Below the pieces are notes generated by a model. That model ran no database searches. It saw only the letters and a list, made by a program, of their open reading frames with translations, and was not told the DNA's origin. From positions 2,046,001 to 2,110,000 of the forward strand of contig NZ_VIGB01000003.1 of the NCBI RefSeq assembly GCF_006636205.1: 64,000 nucleotides of DNA, given 5' to 3'. The stretch comes from Kitasatospora acidiphila. GTDB lineage: Bacteria; Actinomycetota; Actinomycetes; Streptomycetales; Streptomycetaceae. Positions 9,801 through 17,709 of the stretch are shown here, piece by piece; positions within the stretch are counted from its first letter, which is position 1, and each line of letters starts with the position of its first letter. Made by a program: the position numbers and the translations under genes.

Positions 9801-10755
9801 CGACGGTGGTGCCGGTGCCGTGCGCCTCGACGTAGTCCACCTCGGCGGGCTTGACGCCGGCGCTGCGCCAGGCGTTGCGCAGCATCGCGGCCTGCCCGGA
9901 GACGGCGGGCTGCATCAGCAGGCCGCTGCCATTGCCGTCGTTGGTGACGGCACTGCCGAGCAGCAGGGCGCGGATGCGGTCGCCGTCCGCGACGGCGTCG
10001 GAGAGCCGCTTGAGGATGATCACGCCCACGCCCTCGCTGCGGACGAACCCGTCGGCGCTGCCGTCGCCGAACTTGCAGCGGCCGTCCGGAGAGAGCATCC
10101 GGCCCTGCGAGTAGGCGACCGCGTCGATCGGCGAAAGGATCACATTGACGCCGCCGGCGATGGCGATGTCGCTGTCGCCGGTCAGCAGGCTCTGGCGGGC
10201 GGCGTGCACGGCGACCAGGGCGGATGAGCAGGCGGTGTCCAGCACCACGCTGGGGCCGCGCAGGTCGAAGGCGTGGGAGACCCGGCCGGAGGTGACGGCC
10301 CGCAGCCGGCTGCCGACCATGGTGCGCACATCGGCGCTGGCGGCATCGCCGGCCGCGTCGGCGTACTCGGCGGTGGCCTGGCCGACGAACACCCCGGTCT
10401 GGCTGCCCCGCACCGACGCGGGCGGGATGCCCGCGTCCTCGAAGGCCTCCCACACGGTGTGCAGCAGCAGCCGCTGCTGGGGGTCCATGGTGCGGGCCTC
10501 GCGTGGCGAGATGCCGAAGAACGCGGCGTCGAAGCCGTGGACCTCGTCCAGGAAGCCGCCGTGACGGGAGATCAGCTTCGCCGGGGTGCCCGGCTCGGGG
10601 TCGTACCAGGCGTTCACGTCGAAGCGGTCGGCCGGCACCGGCAGCACGGCGTCGGTGTTGCTCTCCAGAAGGTTCCAGAACTCCGCGACGCCTGCTGCGC
10701 CCGGGAAGCGGCATCCCATACCGATGATCGCGATCGGTTCGTCAGTCGTGTTCAC
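6892..10755 (-). CDS. Type I polyketide synthase, single module KS-AT-(inactive DH)-ACP
   Basis: About 1287 residues from the GTG at 10755 (GAGAGGAAG upstream; MNTTDEPIAIIGMGCRFPG). KS: Cys176 in DTACSS, His312 in HGTGT, His352 in NIGHAES. AT: Ser637 in GHSMGEV, with VDVVQ upstream and VASH downstream, closer to the methylmalonyl (RVDVVQ/YASH) than the malonyl signature. The next ~250 residues align as a PS-DH fold but lack the HxxxGxxxxP histidine and the catalytic Asp, so dehydration is not expected. ACP: LGLDSLMAV, Ser about 1238. There is no KR, ER or TE. A four-unit GAAC/GAG microsatellite gives NENENEN before the AT helix. It is divergent from the aldo/keto reductase operon and probably supplies its acyl chain. 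Confidence 0.93.
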   Translation of the reverse strand: MNTTDEPIAIIGMGCRFPGAAGVAEFWNLLESNTDAVLPVPADRFDVNAWYDPEPGTPAKLISRHGGFLDEVHGFDAAFFGISPREARTMDPQQRLLLHTVWEAFEDAGIPPASVRGSQTGVFVGQATAEYADAAGDAASADVRTMVGSRLRAVTSGRVSHAFDLRGPSVVLDTACSSALVAVHAARQSLLTGDSDIAIAGGVNVILSPIDAVAYSQGRMLSPDGRCKFGDGSADGFVRSEGVGVIILKRLSDAVADGDRIRALLLGSAVTNDGNGSGLLMQPAVSGQAAMLRNAWRSAGVKPAEVDYVEAHGTGTTVGDGVELSALAEALREEGAPQQPLLVGSVKSNIGHAESAAGIAGLIKTVLMAEHRVIPASLHLNSPHPQLTEPDFPVAVVTRNTPLRPRGERAVLGVSSFGLSGTNAHTVIGEYLPDREPVADTPEPADHQGPQLLVLSARTPAALRRLALRYANHLGADGEGRGHTLRDLCRSATLGRDHHPLRLWAVGDTHDAMAATLRAVAEGSPTPDGGIHDAGFDGPRQVAFVFPGQGSQWRGMGVELLRTSAAFRTAMAGCDAAVRDELGWSILELLQNENENENADVDSAVDVVQPLLWAMEVALAAHWRSLGIDPDVSIGHSMGEVAAACVTGALSVRDAARVICRRSTLMQRLAGRGAMLATELSPQQAHELLAGYGDEVCVAVENSPSATVLAGDPTVIEEIAAELERRQVLNRRVKVNVASHSPVMDEIRDELATGLADLKPTAAHGELFSSVRCAPVEGTALDAGYWVDNLRRPVRFAESVRQLAEARGAVFIEVSPHPVLSQAVEEVQGAAGLDAAVVTTLVRRQSESTAVVRALGRAFALGVAVDWRRWYGDSTARVPLPLYSWDAEDFALEATPTAAGAAEPTRVAERRVRLSRLGVAALGSGVIARGTALVPPVVYFEALAETVRDLVGEGAVELLDVRLGDGLPLLADAAETTLAIQLDELEGEYGFRVEALSDRSGTRVRCLQGRARAAEQAPAPSTAELDIALTRCVEYVPGAEFYRRAEGRGYSVAPTLRAVQQLWRRDGEAVARLDLPGAGTTGAAGAWEAGLLAMLAAWPSDPTTAFVPVAFDRILLAEAPAGELWSMTRFEPDGDQDTARGDVVLTASDGRVLADFQGMVLFRTAGRQAAPAEAPRARAAVIELAPRQQPKAVRPGATRPEVVRTVTERLTVHVATVLGTTVDRVDLRRSLRELGLDSLMAVQLRRTLQQEFGVEIPTGRLLGDHRLSALAAELETAAAEFNEMRAA

Positions 10756-10776
10756 TGTTCGGCTTCCTCTCCACCC

Positions 10777-10966
10777 GTGGTCCAACTCTGTACCGAAGGC
10801 CAAACCTGTCCTTTAGGGGCACTGATGCGTCGGCTTCGTTTTCCTCCCGACAGCCCGTGAAAGGTACCTGAAACCAAGGTCCAACAGGTGACCTGACAGC
10901 TATTCAGTTAGCTGTTCGACTGCAACCCTCCTAGACCCCTTCGGGGATAGTTGAACTAAGGTCCAC
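10777..10966. promoter_or_regulatory. Divergent promoter region of cluster 1 with repeated GGTCCA elements
   Basis: Between the PKS start and the aldo/keto reductase start the motif GGTCCA occurs three times: 10779-10786 (GGTCCAAC), within ACCAAGGTCCAA at 10873-10884 and within ACTAAGGTCCAC at 10955-10966. The last two are 82 bp apart, a near-integral number of helical turns. The spacing and shared ACYAAGGTCCA core suggest binding sites for a cluster regulator controlling both directions. The protein is unknown; the TetR at 6041 is a candidate. Confidence 0.45.
10896..10915. promoter_or_regulatory. Inverted repeat in the cluster 1 divergent promoter
   Basis: ACAGCTA and TAGCTGT form a 7-bp perfect inverted repeat around TTCAGT. 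It is AT-rich compared with its surroundings and lies between two of the GGTCCA elements, so it is a plausible operator half-site pair. Confidence 0.4.
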
Positions 10967-11036
10967 TGATTGAACTCCAGTACATGAATGTGCTTCAGTT
11001 GCGAAGCCAGCCGCCGAGAGCGAAGGAATGGGCAGC

Positions 11037-12029
11037 ATGCTGAAGACACGGACACTGGGCCGCCACGGGCTCGCGGTCTCCGAACTGGGCCTCGGGTGCA
11101 TGGGGATGAGCCAGTGGTACGGGGCCACCGACGATGCGGAGTCGACCGCCACCATCCACCGGGCCCTGGAACTGGGCTACACGCTGTTCGACACCGCCGA
11201 GGCCTACGGCCCCTACGACAACGAGGAGTTGCTCGGCCGGGCGCTGGCAGGACGCCGCGAACAGGCAGTCATCGCAACGAAGTTCGGCTTCCCGATGAAG
11301 CTGAAGGACGGCTCGACGGCCGAGGCCGACAGCCGCCCGGAGCACATCACCGAGGTCGTCGAGGCCTCCCTGAAGCGCCTCGGCACCGACTACATCGACG
11401 TCCTCTACCAGCACCGGCTCGACCCCAAGGTGCCGATCGAGGAGGTCGTGGGCGCCATGGGCGAGCTGGTCCGGCAGGGCAAGGTCCGCTACCTGGGCCT
11501 GTGCGAGGTCGGCGCGAAGACCATCCGGCGCGCCCACGCGGTCCACCCGCTCTCCGTGGTCCAGGCCGAATTCTCGGTCTGGGAGCGGAACTTGGAGGAC
11601 GAGGTGATCCCGGTGCTGCGCGAGCTCGGAATCGGCCTGGTCGGCTTCTGCCCGCTCGGCCGGGGCTTCCTCACCGGCGGCGTCAAGCGCGCCGAGGAGT
11701 ATCCGGAGGACGACTTCCGCCACTTCGACCCGCGGCTGCAGGGCGCCAACTACGACCAGAACATGGCAATCGCCGCCAAGATCAAGGAAGTTGCCACCCG
11801 GCACGACCTCACCCCGGCCCAACTCGCCATCGCCTGGACGCTGCACCAGGGCGACGACGTCGTCCCGATCCCCGGCACCAAGCGGCGGACCTACCTGGAG
11901 GAGAACACCCGCTCGGCCGAAGTGGTCCTCGACTCCGAGCTGCTGGCCGAGATCGAGGCCGCGGTGCGCGCCGACGCCGTCGCCGGCCCCCGCTACAACG
12001 AGCGGATGATGGCCTTCATCGACCGCTGA
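11037..12029 (+). CDS. Aldo/keto reductase
   Basis: A 330-residue AKR (alpha/beta barrel, NADPH-dependent carbonyl reduction). It has the N-terminal signature ELGLGCMGMSQWYG, the catalytic Asp and Tyr in LFDTAEAYGPYDNEE, the Lys in VIATKFGF and the His in DVLYQHRLDP. The C-terminal PIPGTKRRTYLEEN binds the cofactor phosphate. Of the two ATGs at 11028 and 11037, the second is preferred because the AAGGA at 11023-11027 touches the first but is well spaced from the second. It opens the rightward operon of cluster 1 and probably reduces a keto intermediate, perhaps one made by the ThDP enzyme or PKS. Confidence 0.9.
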   Translation: MLKTRTLGRHGLAVSELGLGCMGMSQWYGATDDAESTATIHRALELGYTLFDTAEAYGPYDNEELLGRALAGRREQAVIATKFGFPMKLKDGSTAEADSRPEHITEVVEASLKRLGTDYIDVLYQHRLDPKVPIEEVVGAMGELVRQGKVRYLGLCEVGAKTIRRAHAVHPLSVVQAEFSVWERNLEDEVIPVLRELGIGLVGFCPLGRGFLTGGVKRAEEYPEDDFRHFDPRLQGANYDQNMAIAAKIKEVATRHDLTPAQLAIAWTLHQGDDVVPIPGTKRRTYLEENTRSAEVVLDSELLAEIEAAVRADAVAGPRYNERMMAFIDR

Positions 12030-12119
12030 TCACGCCCGGCTGACGCTGAAAGCGCCCGGCTGATCCTGCCCGGCCCGCGCAGACCCCTGGTGCCCCCCAC
12101 ACACTTCTCAGGAGCAACC

Positions 12120-13787
12120 GTGGACATACCGAACTGGCAGAAACACTGGCACGACCGCCGCGACACCTTCGCCGAGGAGTGCCGGCAGGCCCGCGAGGAA
12201 CTGCTCGCCGACCTCCGGCAGCCCGGCCGCGCCCAGCAGCGCGTGCTCGCGGACGTCATCGACATGAGCGCCGGCTCGGTGCACTGGCGGGAGAACGGCT
12301 ACGACGCCGCCGCCACCGACCCCGCCCTGTTCCGCGAGCTGCTGCCGATCATGCGCTACGACGACTTCGTCCCGCAGATCGAGCGCGAGACCCGCACCAA
12401 GGGCGGCACCCTGACCTGCAGCCCCGTGCTGCGCTGGCTGAAGACCAGCGGCACCACCGGGACCCCCAAGCTGGTGCCGTACACCCTGCACTGGCTGCTG
12501 ACCTACCGCATCCCCGCAATGAAGGCGATGTGGGGCACCTATCTGGAGTACCACCCGGAGCTGCTGTCCCACCCGTACGCGACGCTGGACACCCAGACCG
12601 TGCGCGAGGACGTGTACGACTTCGTGCACGGCATCGGCCACCAGGCCGTCAGCAACCGGCATCCGCAGATCAACAGCCGGGACTGGAACCCGCCGTGGTA
12701 CGAGTCGCCGTGGTTCGGCCCCAACGTTCCCAGCAGCCACGAGGGCCGTATGTACCACCGGATCCGGCACCTGCTCGGGCAGGACCTGCACTACATCTCG
12801 TCGATCAACCCCAGCACCCTGATCTCGCTGCGCGACCTACTCGCGCAGCACGGTGAGGAGTTGGTGCGCGACCTGCGGAACGGCACGATCGAGGGACAGC
12901 CGTACGGCGAGCCCGACGAGGCGACCGCCCGCCACCTCCAAGAGGTGCTGCGCCGACCGGACTTCAGCCTCAAGGACGTCTGGCCGTCGCTGTCGCTCTA
13001 CACCTGCTGGCTGTCCGCCTCCGCCGGGCTCTACACCGAGAAGCTGGACGCGGTATTCCCGGGAGTGGCCAAGCTGCCGTTCATGAGCTGCGGCACCGAG
13101 GGCGTCACCACCATCCCGGTGGACGACTCGCTGCACAGCCAACCACTCGCCGTGGGACAGGCGTTCTTCGAGTTCGTGCCCGCCGACGTGCCGCTGGGCG
13201 AACTGGTGGAGAACGGCGAGCCGGTCCGGACGCTGCTGATCGACGAGGTCGAGGCGGGCCGCGACTACCACCTGATCATGACGCAGGGCAACGGCCTCTA
13301 CCGACTGTGGACCGGCGACGTCTACCACGTCGACCGGATCACCGACGGCACCCCGTGGGTCCACTTCGTCCACCGCGACGGCATCTTCCACTCCTTCACC
13401 GGTGAGAAGATCACGGAGAACCAGGTGACCCAGTCCATCCAGCGGGGCCTGGCGGCCCACGGCATCGGGACCAGCCTCTACATGTGCGGCCCGCGCTGGG
13501 CGGAGCCCCCGAACTACATCGTGGTCGCCGAAGCGCCCGAGCCCTCGGGGCAGTTGGACCAGGCGCTGTCGCAGTCCGTCGACCGGGCGCTGCACGAGAT
13601 CAACATCGAGTACGCGTCCAAGCGGGACAGCGGCCGGCTCGGCGCGCTGGAGGTCGTGACCGTGCCCCGGGACGCCATCAGCGGCTACGTCGAGAGCCGC
13701 CGCCAGGCCGGCAACGCCACCCAGTACAAGTACAAGCCGTTCCAGAAGGACGTCGACTTCGTGGCCGCCCTCACCGGTCGCTGCTGA
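12120..13787 (+). CDS. GH3-family acyl-adenylating (acyl acid amido synthetase-like) enzyme
   Basis: About 555 residues from the GTG at 12120, with an ideal AGGAG six bases upstream. The fold is that of plant GH3/JAR1-type ANL enzymes. The P-loop is TSGTTGTPKLVPYT near residue 120, the mid motif is MSCGTEGVTTIP, YRLWTGDVY corresponds to the GH3 YRVGDV box, and FTGEKITENQV is the hinge region. GH3 enzymes activate carboxylic acids as acyl-adenylates and pass them to an amine. They are uncommon in bacterial biosynthetic clusters. Here the gene sits between the reductase and hydrolase genes in one operon, so the likely role is amide formation or acid activation for the cluster 1 product. Substrates cannot be read from the sequence. 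Confidence 0.85.
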   Translation: MDIPNWQKHWHDRRDTFAEECRQAREELLADLRQPGRAQQRVLADVIDMSAGSVHWRENGYDAAATDPALFRELLPIMRYDDFVPQIERETRTKGGTLTCSPVLRWLKTSGTTGTPKLVPYTLHWLLTYRIPAMKAMWGTYLEYHPELLSHPYATLDTQTVREDVYDFVHGIGHQAVSNRHPQINSRDWNPPWYESPWFGPNVPSSHEGRMYHRIRHLLGQDLHYISSINPSTLISLRDLLAQHGEELVRDLRNGTIEGQPYGEPDEATARHLQEVLRRPDFSLKDVWPSLSLYTCWLSASAGLYTEKLDAVFPGVAKLPFMSCGTEGVTTIPVDDSLHSQPLAVGQAFFEFVPADVPLGELVENGEPVRTLLIDEVEAGRDYHLIMTQGNGLYRLWTGDVYHVDRITDGTPWVHFVHRDGIFHSFTGEKITENQVTQSIQRGLAAHGIGTSLYMCGPRWAEPPNYIVVAEAPEPSGQLDQALSQSVDRALHEINIEYASKRDSGRLGALEVVTVPRDAISGYVESRRQAGNATQYKYKPFQKDVDFVAALTGRC

Positions 13788-13802
13788 AAGGAGAGTTCGG
13801 AC

Positions 13803-14684
13803 ATGATCGAGACCAAGAGGCCGCCGCAGAACATCCGCCGCGAGATCGTCGGACTGCCGGTCGCCGACGCCGAGTTGGCCCTGCACCTGTGGCGACCGCG
13901 CGGGCAGGTCAAGGGCGCCGTCTTCTACTTCCACGGCCTGCAGTCGCACGCCGGCTGGCTCTGGGAGGTCGGCCCGCAGTTCGCCGACAACGACATCGCC
14001 TTCTACGTGCTGGACCGCCGCGGCAGCGGCATCAGCGCGGGCAGCCGGCACGAGCTGCCCGACGTCGACACCGTGGTGCAGGACTACATCGCCGCCGTCG
14101 ACCACGTGCGGCAGGCGATCGGCGAGGAGGTGCCGCTGTCGCTCTTCGGGCACTGCCTGGGCGGCTCCTTCATGGCGGCCCTGATGCACCACCCGGAGTT
14201 CACCACCCGCTATGACGCGGCGATCTTCTGCTCGGCCTGGCTCGGCAAGCTGCACGCCACCCTCGACGACGAGCAGCGGCAGGCCCTCGCGGCCGAGACC
14301 AGCGGGGAGTTGTGGGACGCCGGCCTGCTGGCCTCGGACTTCACCGACGAGCCCCGGCACCGGCACTTCATCGACAACGACGACCTGGCGGTACGCGAAC
14401 TCACCCGCCGCTCCCGGGGCGTGCTGCTCGGCCTGGAAACCCTCTACCTGCGGCCCGAGCGCGCACTGCCCGCGGTGCCGACGGTCTTCGTCTCCGGGCT
14501 CAGCGACCCGATCGTCGACCTCGACGACGCCCAGGGCACCTTCCTCCAACTGACCGGCGGGCAGGGCGCGATGATCCAGTTCCCGACGGACAAGCACTAC
14601 CTCTTCTACACCGATGTGCGGGCCCGCCTCGTCGACTGGGCGTCCACCTTCACGCTGCTGCAGGGGCTGGACCGCAATGCCTGA
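13803..14684 (+). CDS. Alpha/beta hydrolase with cysteine nucleophile
   Basis: A 293-residue alpha/beta hydrolase of the monoglyceride-lipase-like group (FYFHGLQSHAGW oxyanion region, then YVLDRRGSGIS). The nucleophile elbow reads GHCLGG, so Cys118 replaces the usual Ser. The acid is probably Asp in SGLSDPIVD and the base His in DKHYLFY. Cysteine elbows occur in dienelactone hydrolases and some thioesterases or cyclases that avoid hydrolysis. The AAGGAG before the ATG at 13803 is well placed. The stop overlaps the start of the enolase gene, implying tight translational coupling. The role may be transacylation, lactonisation or C-C bond hydrolysis; this is inference. Confidence 0.85.
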   Translation: MIETKRPPQNIRREIVGLPVADAELALHLWRPRGQVKGAVFYFHGLQSHAGWLWEVGPQFADNDIAFYVLDRRGSGISAGSRHELPDVDTVVQDYIAAVDHVRQAIGEEVPLSLFGHCLGGSFMAALMHHPEFTTRYDAAIFCSAWLGKLHATLDDEQRQALAAETSGELWDAGLLASDFTDEPRHRHFIDNDDLAVRELTRRSRGVLLGLETLYLRPERALPAVPTVFVSGLSDPIVDLDDAQGTFLQLTGGQGAMIQFPTDKHYLFYTDVRARLVDWASTFTLLQGLDRNA

Positions 14685-15867
14685 ACCAGCGAAGGCCACG
14701 TTGTACCGGGTCGAGCAGCCGATGGCGACCAGCTTCGACCACCCCGCCAAGCGCCGTTCGACCTCCGACAGCCTGCTGCTGCGGTTGGAGGTCGACGGGG
14801 TGACCGGTCTCGGGGAGTGCGCTCCCCGGGCCTACGTCACCGGCGAGACCAGCGACTCCGTGGCCGCCGCGCTGCGTGAGGCCCCGCTGGACGCGGTCTT
14901 CGCACGGCTCCGCGCAGCCGAGCCGGCCGAACTGCTGGCCCGGCTGCGCGAGTCGGGCGTCGCCGACACCTTCGGGGTGCGGGGCGCCGGCAATCTGCTG
15001 TGCCTGCTGGAGACCGCGCTGCTCGATCTGCTGGGGCGGCGACTGGGGCTCGGCGGAACCGAGTTGGTGGAGTGCCGCAAGGTGCTGACGGGCACGCTGC
15101 CGGTCTCCCAGGTGCTCGATCTCAGCCTGGACGTCGAGGAGTTCCTGGACACCCGGGGCCCGTTCCACTTCGTCAAGGTCAAGGCCGGTTCGGACATCCG
15201 CCGGGACGCGGCCACCGTCCGGGCGATCCGCGACCGGCTCGGCGACAAGGTGCCGGTCATGGTGGACGCCAACATGAGCTGGTCCGCCGAGGAGGCCGCC
15301 GGACACCTGGCCGTGCTGTGCGACGCCGGCGCCGACTGGGTGGAGGAACCGCTCTCCAAGGGCTCCTGGGTCGAACTCGCCGAGCTGCGGGCCCGGTCGG
15401 GCCTGCGGATCATGCTCGACGAGTCGGTCTGCACCCCCGAGGAGGCCTGGCGGGCGGTGACGTTCCGGGCCTGCGACGCCTTCAACATCCGGGTCGCCAA
15501 GAACGGCGGCCCGATCGCTGCGGCCCGGCTGATCGCCCTGGCCCGCGCCGCCGGGCTGGCCTTCCAGATCGGCGTGCAGGTCGCCGAGGTGGGCCCGCTG
15601 ATCAACGCGGGCCGGGCCCTCGCCTTCGCCCACCCGGAGGCGCTGACCGTGGAGGCCGGCCAGTGGGACCGGTTCTTCCCCGAGATGGTGGTCTCGCCGC
15701 GCCCCGTCGTGGACCGGACCGCCAACACCGTCGCCCCGGCCCCCGGGCCCGGCTTCGGCCTGGAGCTCAACGAACGCGCCGCGGCCTGGGCGGTGGCCCA
15801 CCGCACCGAGGGCGACCCCGCCTGGCGTCCCGCAACTCCCCCGACCCGACCGGAGGTTAACGCATGA
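14677..15867 (+). CDS. Enolase-superfamily protein, muconate-lactonizing/OSBS subgroup
   Basis: A 396-residue two-domain enolase. The N-terminal capping domain is followed by a barrel with the KxK motif (Lys167, Lys169 in FVKVKAGS), metal ligands Asp197 (VMVDANMSW), Glu223 (DWVEEPL) and Asp248 (MLDES), and the opposite-face Lys275 (RVAKNGG). This is the MLE subgroup, which covers cycloisomerases, o-succinylbenzoate synthases, N-acylamino acid racemases and dipeptide epimerases. The reaction begins with abstraction of a proton alpha to a carboxylate. Its start lies inside the hydrolase gene (8-nt overlap) and its stop overlaps the ThDP enzyme start (ATGA). The exact reaction is unknown. Confidence 0.88.
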   Translation: MPEPAKATLYRVEQPMATSFDHPAKRRSTSDSLLLRLEVDGVTGLGECAPRAYVTGETSDSVAAALREAPLDAVFARLRAAEPAELLARLRESGVADTFGVRGAGNLLCLLETALLDLLGRRLGLGGTELVECRKVLTGTLPVSQVLDLSLDVEEFLDTRGPFHFVKVKAGSDIRRDAATVRAIRDRLGDKVPVMVDANMSWSAEEAAGHLAVLCDAGADWVEEPLSKGSWVELAELRARSGLRIMLDESVCTPEEAWRAVTFRACDAFNIRVAKNGGPIAAARLIALARAAGLAFQIGVQVAEVGPLINAGRALAFAHPEALTVEAGQWDRFFPEMVVSPRPVVDRTANTVAPAPGPGFGLELNERAAAWAVAHRTEGDPAWRPATPPTRPEVNA

Positions 15868-17621
15868 GTACGTCCTACTTCTCCGACCTGTTGGTGGAGT
15901 TCCTGAACCAGCAGGGCATCGACAAGGTGGCCTTCAACCCCGGTGCGTCCTTCCGCGGGGTGCACGACTCCCTGGTGCATGAGGACAACGCCGAGATCGC
16001 ACCGGACATCGTGATGGCCTGCCACGAGGAGATCGCGGTGGCCATGGCGCACGGCTACCACAAGGCGAGCGGGCGGCACATGGGCGTCTTCGTGCACGCC
16101 AACGTCGGCCTGCTGCACGCCTCGATGGCGATCTTCAACGCCTGGTGCGACCGGGTGCCGCTGTTCGTCCTGGGCGGCAACGGCCCGGTCGACGCGGGCA
16201 AGCGCCGGCCCTGGATCGACTGGATCCACACCTCGCAGAATATCGAGTCGGTGGTCAAGGACTACGTGAAGTGGTGCGACCAGCCGATCGGCCAGCGGGC
16301 CACCGTTGAATCCCTCTACCGCGCTTTCAAGTTGATGAGCAGCCCGCAGCAGGCCCCGGTGTTCGTGGCGCTCGACTTCGACGTCCAGGAGCAGCCCCTC
16401 GAGGACGGTGTGCGGCTGCTGCCCGCGAGCAGCACCGATCCGACCCGGCTGCCCGCACTCGGCGGCGCCGACCTCGAGCACCTCACCGAGCTGATCAGGG
16501 CCGCCCAACTGCCGGTGCTGGTGGTCGACTTCTCCGGACGCGACCCGGAGACGGTGGCCCCGCTGACCGCCCTCGCCGACGCCCTCGGCCTGGCCGTGAT
16601 CGACCGCGGCAACCGGATGAACTTCCCCAACACCCACCAGCTCAACGTCAGCCACACCAGCTCCGAACTGCTGGCCGGCGCCGACCTGGTGATCGCGCTG
16701 GAGGTGCAGGACCTGGTCGGCGCGCTCGGCTCCTTCCTCACCCTCACCGACCAGGGACTGCCCTCCAACGGCGCCGAGCTGGTCACCCTGGGCTTCAACG
16801 AGCTGCTGACCAGCAAGTGGGCCGCCGACTACCAGCAGTTCGTGCCGGTGAACCGGGCGATCGCCGCCGACACCGCCGCCTCGCTGGCCGCGCTGAACGC
16901 GGTCGCCGCCGACCCTCAGGGCCCGTTCGCCGCACCGGAGTTCACCGAGCGCCGGGAGCAGCGGGTGAAGGCCCTTGCCAACGTGCACACCGAGGCCCGC
17001 GCCGCATGGGCGCGGCAGGCCGAGGAGGCGAAGGGGAACGAGCGCATCCACGTCTCCGCAGCCGTCGTCGAGATCCACCGCGCGGTCCGCGACGAGGAGT
17101 GGATCCTCACCAACACCGGCAGCCTCACCATCGACGGCTGGGTGAAGAAGCTCTGGCCGCTGGAGCGCCCCGGCAGCTACCTCGGCCTCAACGGCGGCGG
17201 CGGGCTCGGCTACGGCCTGGGCGCGTCGGTCGGCGCGGCCCTCGCCCACCAGGGCGACGGCACCCTCTGCGTGGACCTGCAGGCCGACGGCGACCTGCTC
17301 TACACGCCGAGCGCCCTGTGGACCCTCGCCGCGTACGACGTGCCGCTGCTGACGATCGTGATGAACAACCGCCTGTACCTCAACTCCACCCAGCACGCCG
17401 AGCGGATCGCCGGCAACCGCGACCGGGACACCGCCCGGGCCACCGTCGCCACCAGCTTCTACGACCAGCCGGTCGACTTCACCGGGCTGGCCGAGTCCTA
17501 CGGGGTGCACGCGCTGCCCCGGGTGGAGCGGATCGAGGACGTCGAGTCGACGGTGCGGGCGGCCGTGGCCCACATCAAGGAGCACGGCAAGCCGGTCCTC
17601 GTCGAAATCCTCATGGACTGA
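15864..17621 (+). CDS. Thiamine diphosphate-dependent enzyme, acetolactate-synthase-like
   Basis: The 585-residue protein has the three-domain layout of the ALS/benzoylformate-decarboxylase superfamily. The N-terminal Pyr domain has the catalytic Glu in ACHEEIAVAMAHGYHKASG (Glu55). A middle domain follows, then the PP domain with ADGDLLY and an invariant NN about 26 residues later (TIVMNNRLY). Such enzymes decarboxylate 2-oxo acids and can join the resulting acyl anion to another carbonyl. RRPWIDWIHTSQN is a distinctive segment shared, as I recall, with uncharacterised ThDP proteins. ATGA overlap with the enolase indicates coupled translation. It probably makes an acyloin-type or decarboxylated intermediate for cluster 1. 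Confidence 0.9.
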   Translation: MSTSYFSDLLVEFLNQQGIDKVAFNPGASFRGVHDSLVHEDNAEIAPDIVMACHEEIAVAMAHGYHKASGRHMGVFVHANVGLLHASMAIFNAWCDRVPLFVLGGNGPVDAGKRRPWIDWIHTSQNIESVVKDYVKWCDQPIGQRATVESLYRAFKLMSSPQQAPVFVALDFDVQEQPLEDGVRLLPASSTDPTRLPALGGADLEHLTELIRAAQLPVLVVDFSGRDPETVAPLTALADALGLAVIDRGNRMNFPNTHQLNVSHTSSELLAGADLVIALEVQDLVGALGSFLTLTDQGLPSNGAELVTLGFNELLTSKWAADYQQFVPVNRAIAADTAASLAALNAVAADPQGPFAAPEFTERREQRVKALANVHTEARAAWARQAEEAKGNERIHVSAAVVEIHRAVRDEEWILTNTGSLTIDGWVKKLWPLERPGSYLGLNGGGGLGYGLGASVGAALAHQGDGTLCVDLQADGDLLYTPSALWTLAAYDVPLLTIVMNNRLYLNSTQHAERIAGNRDRDTARATVATSFYDQPVDFTGLAESYGVHALPRVERIEDVESTVRAAVAHIKEHGKPVLVEILMD

Positions 17622-17709
17622 CCGCCACCCGCGTCGACATCCCCCATCGGCATCCAACTTGGATATCCCCCTCCGGCATCCCCCTTCGACGCCCCAGGAG
17701 ACCCCCACC

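Noticed and set aside
6961..10227. A 1088-residue open frame antisense to the PKS gene
   Set aside because: Same shadow effect; contains no domain and the PKS strand carries all motifs.
12120..17621. Idea that GH3, hydrolase, enolase and ThDP genes form a true menaquinone MenE/MenH/MenC/MenD set
   Set aside because: The ThDP protein is acetolactate-synthase-like, the hydrolase has a Cys elbow, the adenylating enzyme is GH3, and no isochorismate synthase is present. Only the general class of chemistry is similar.
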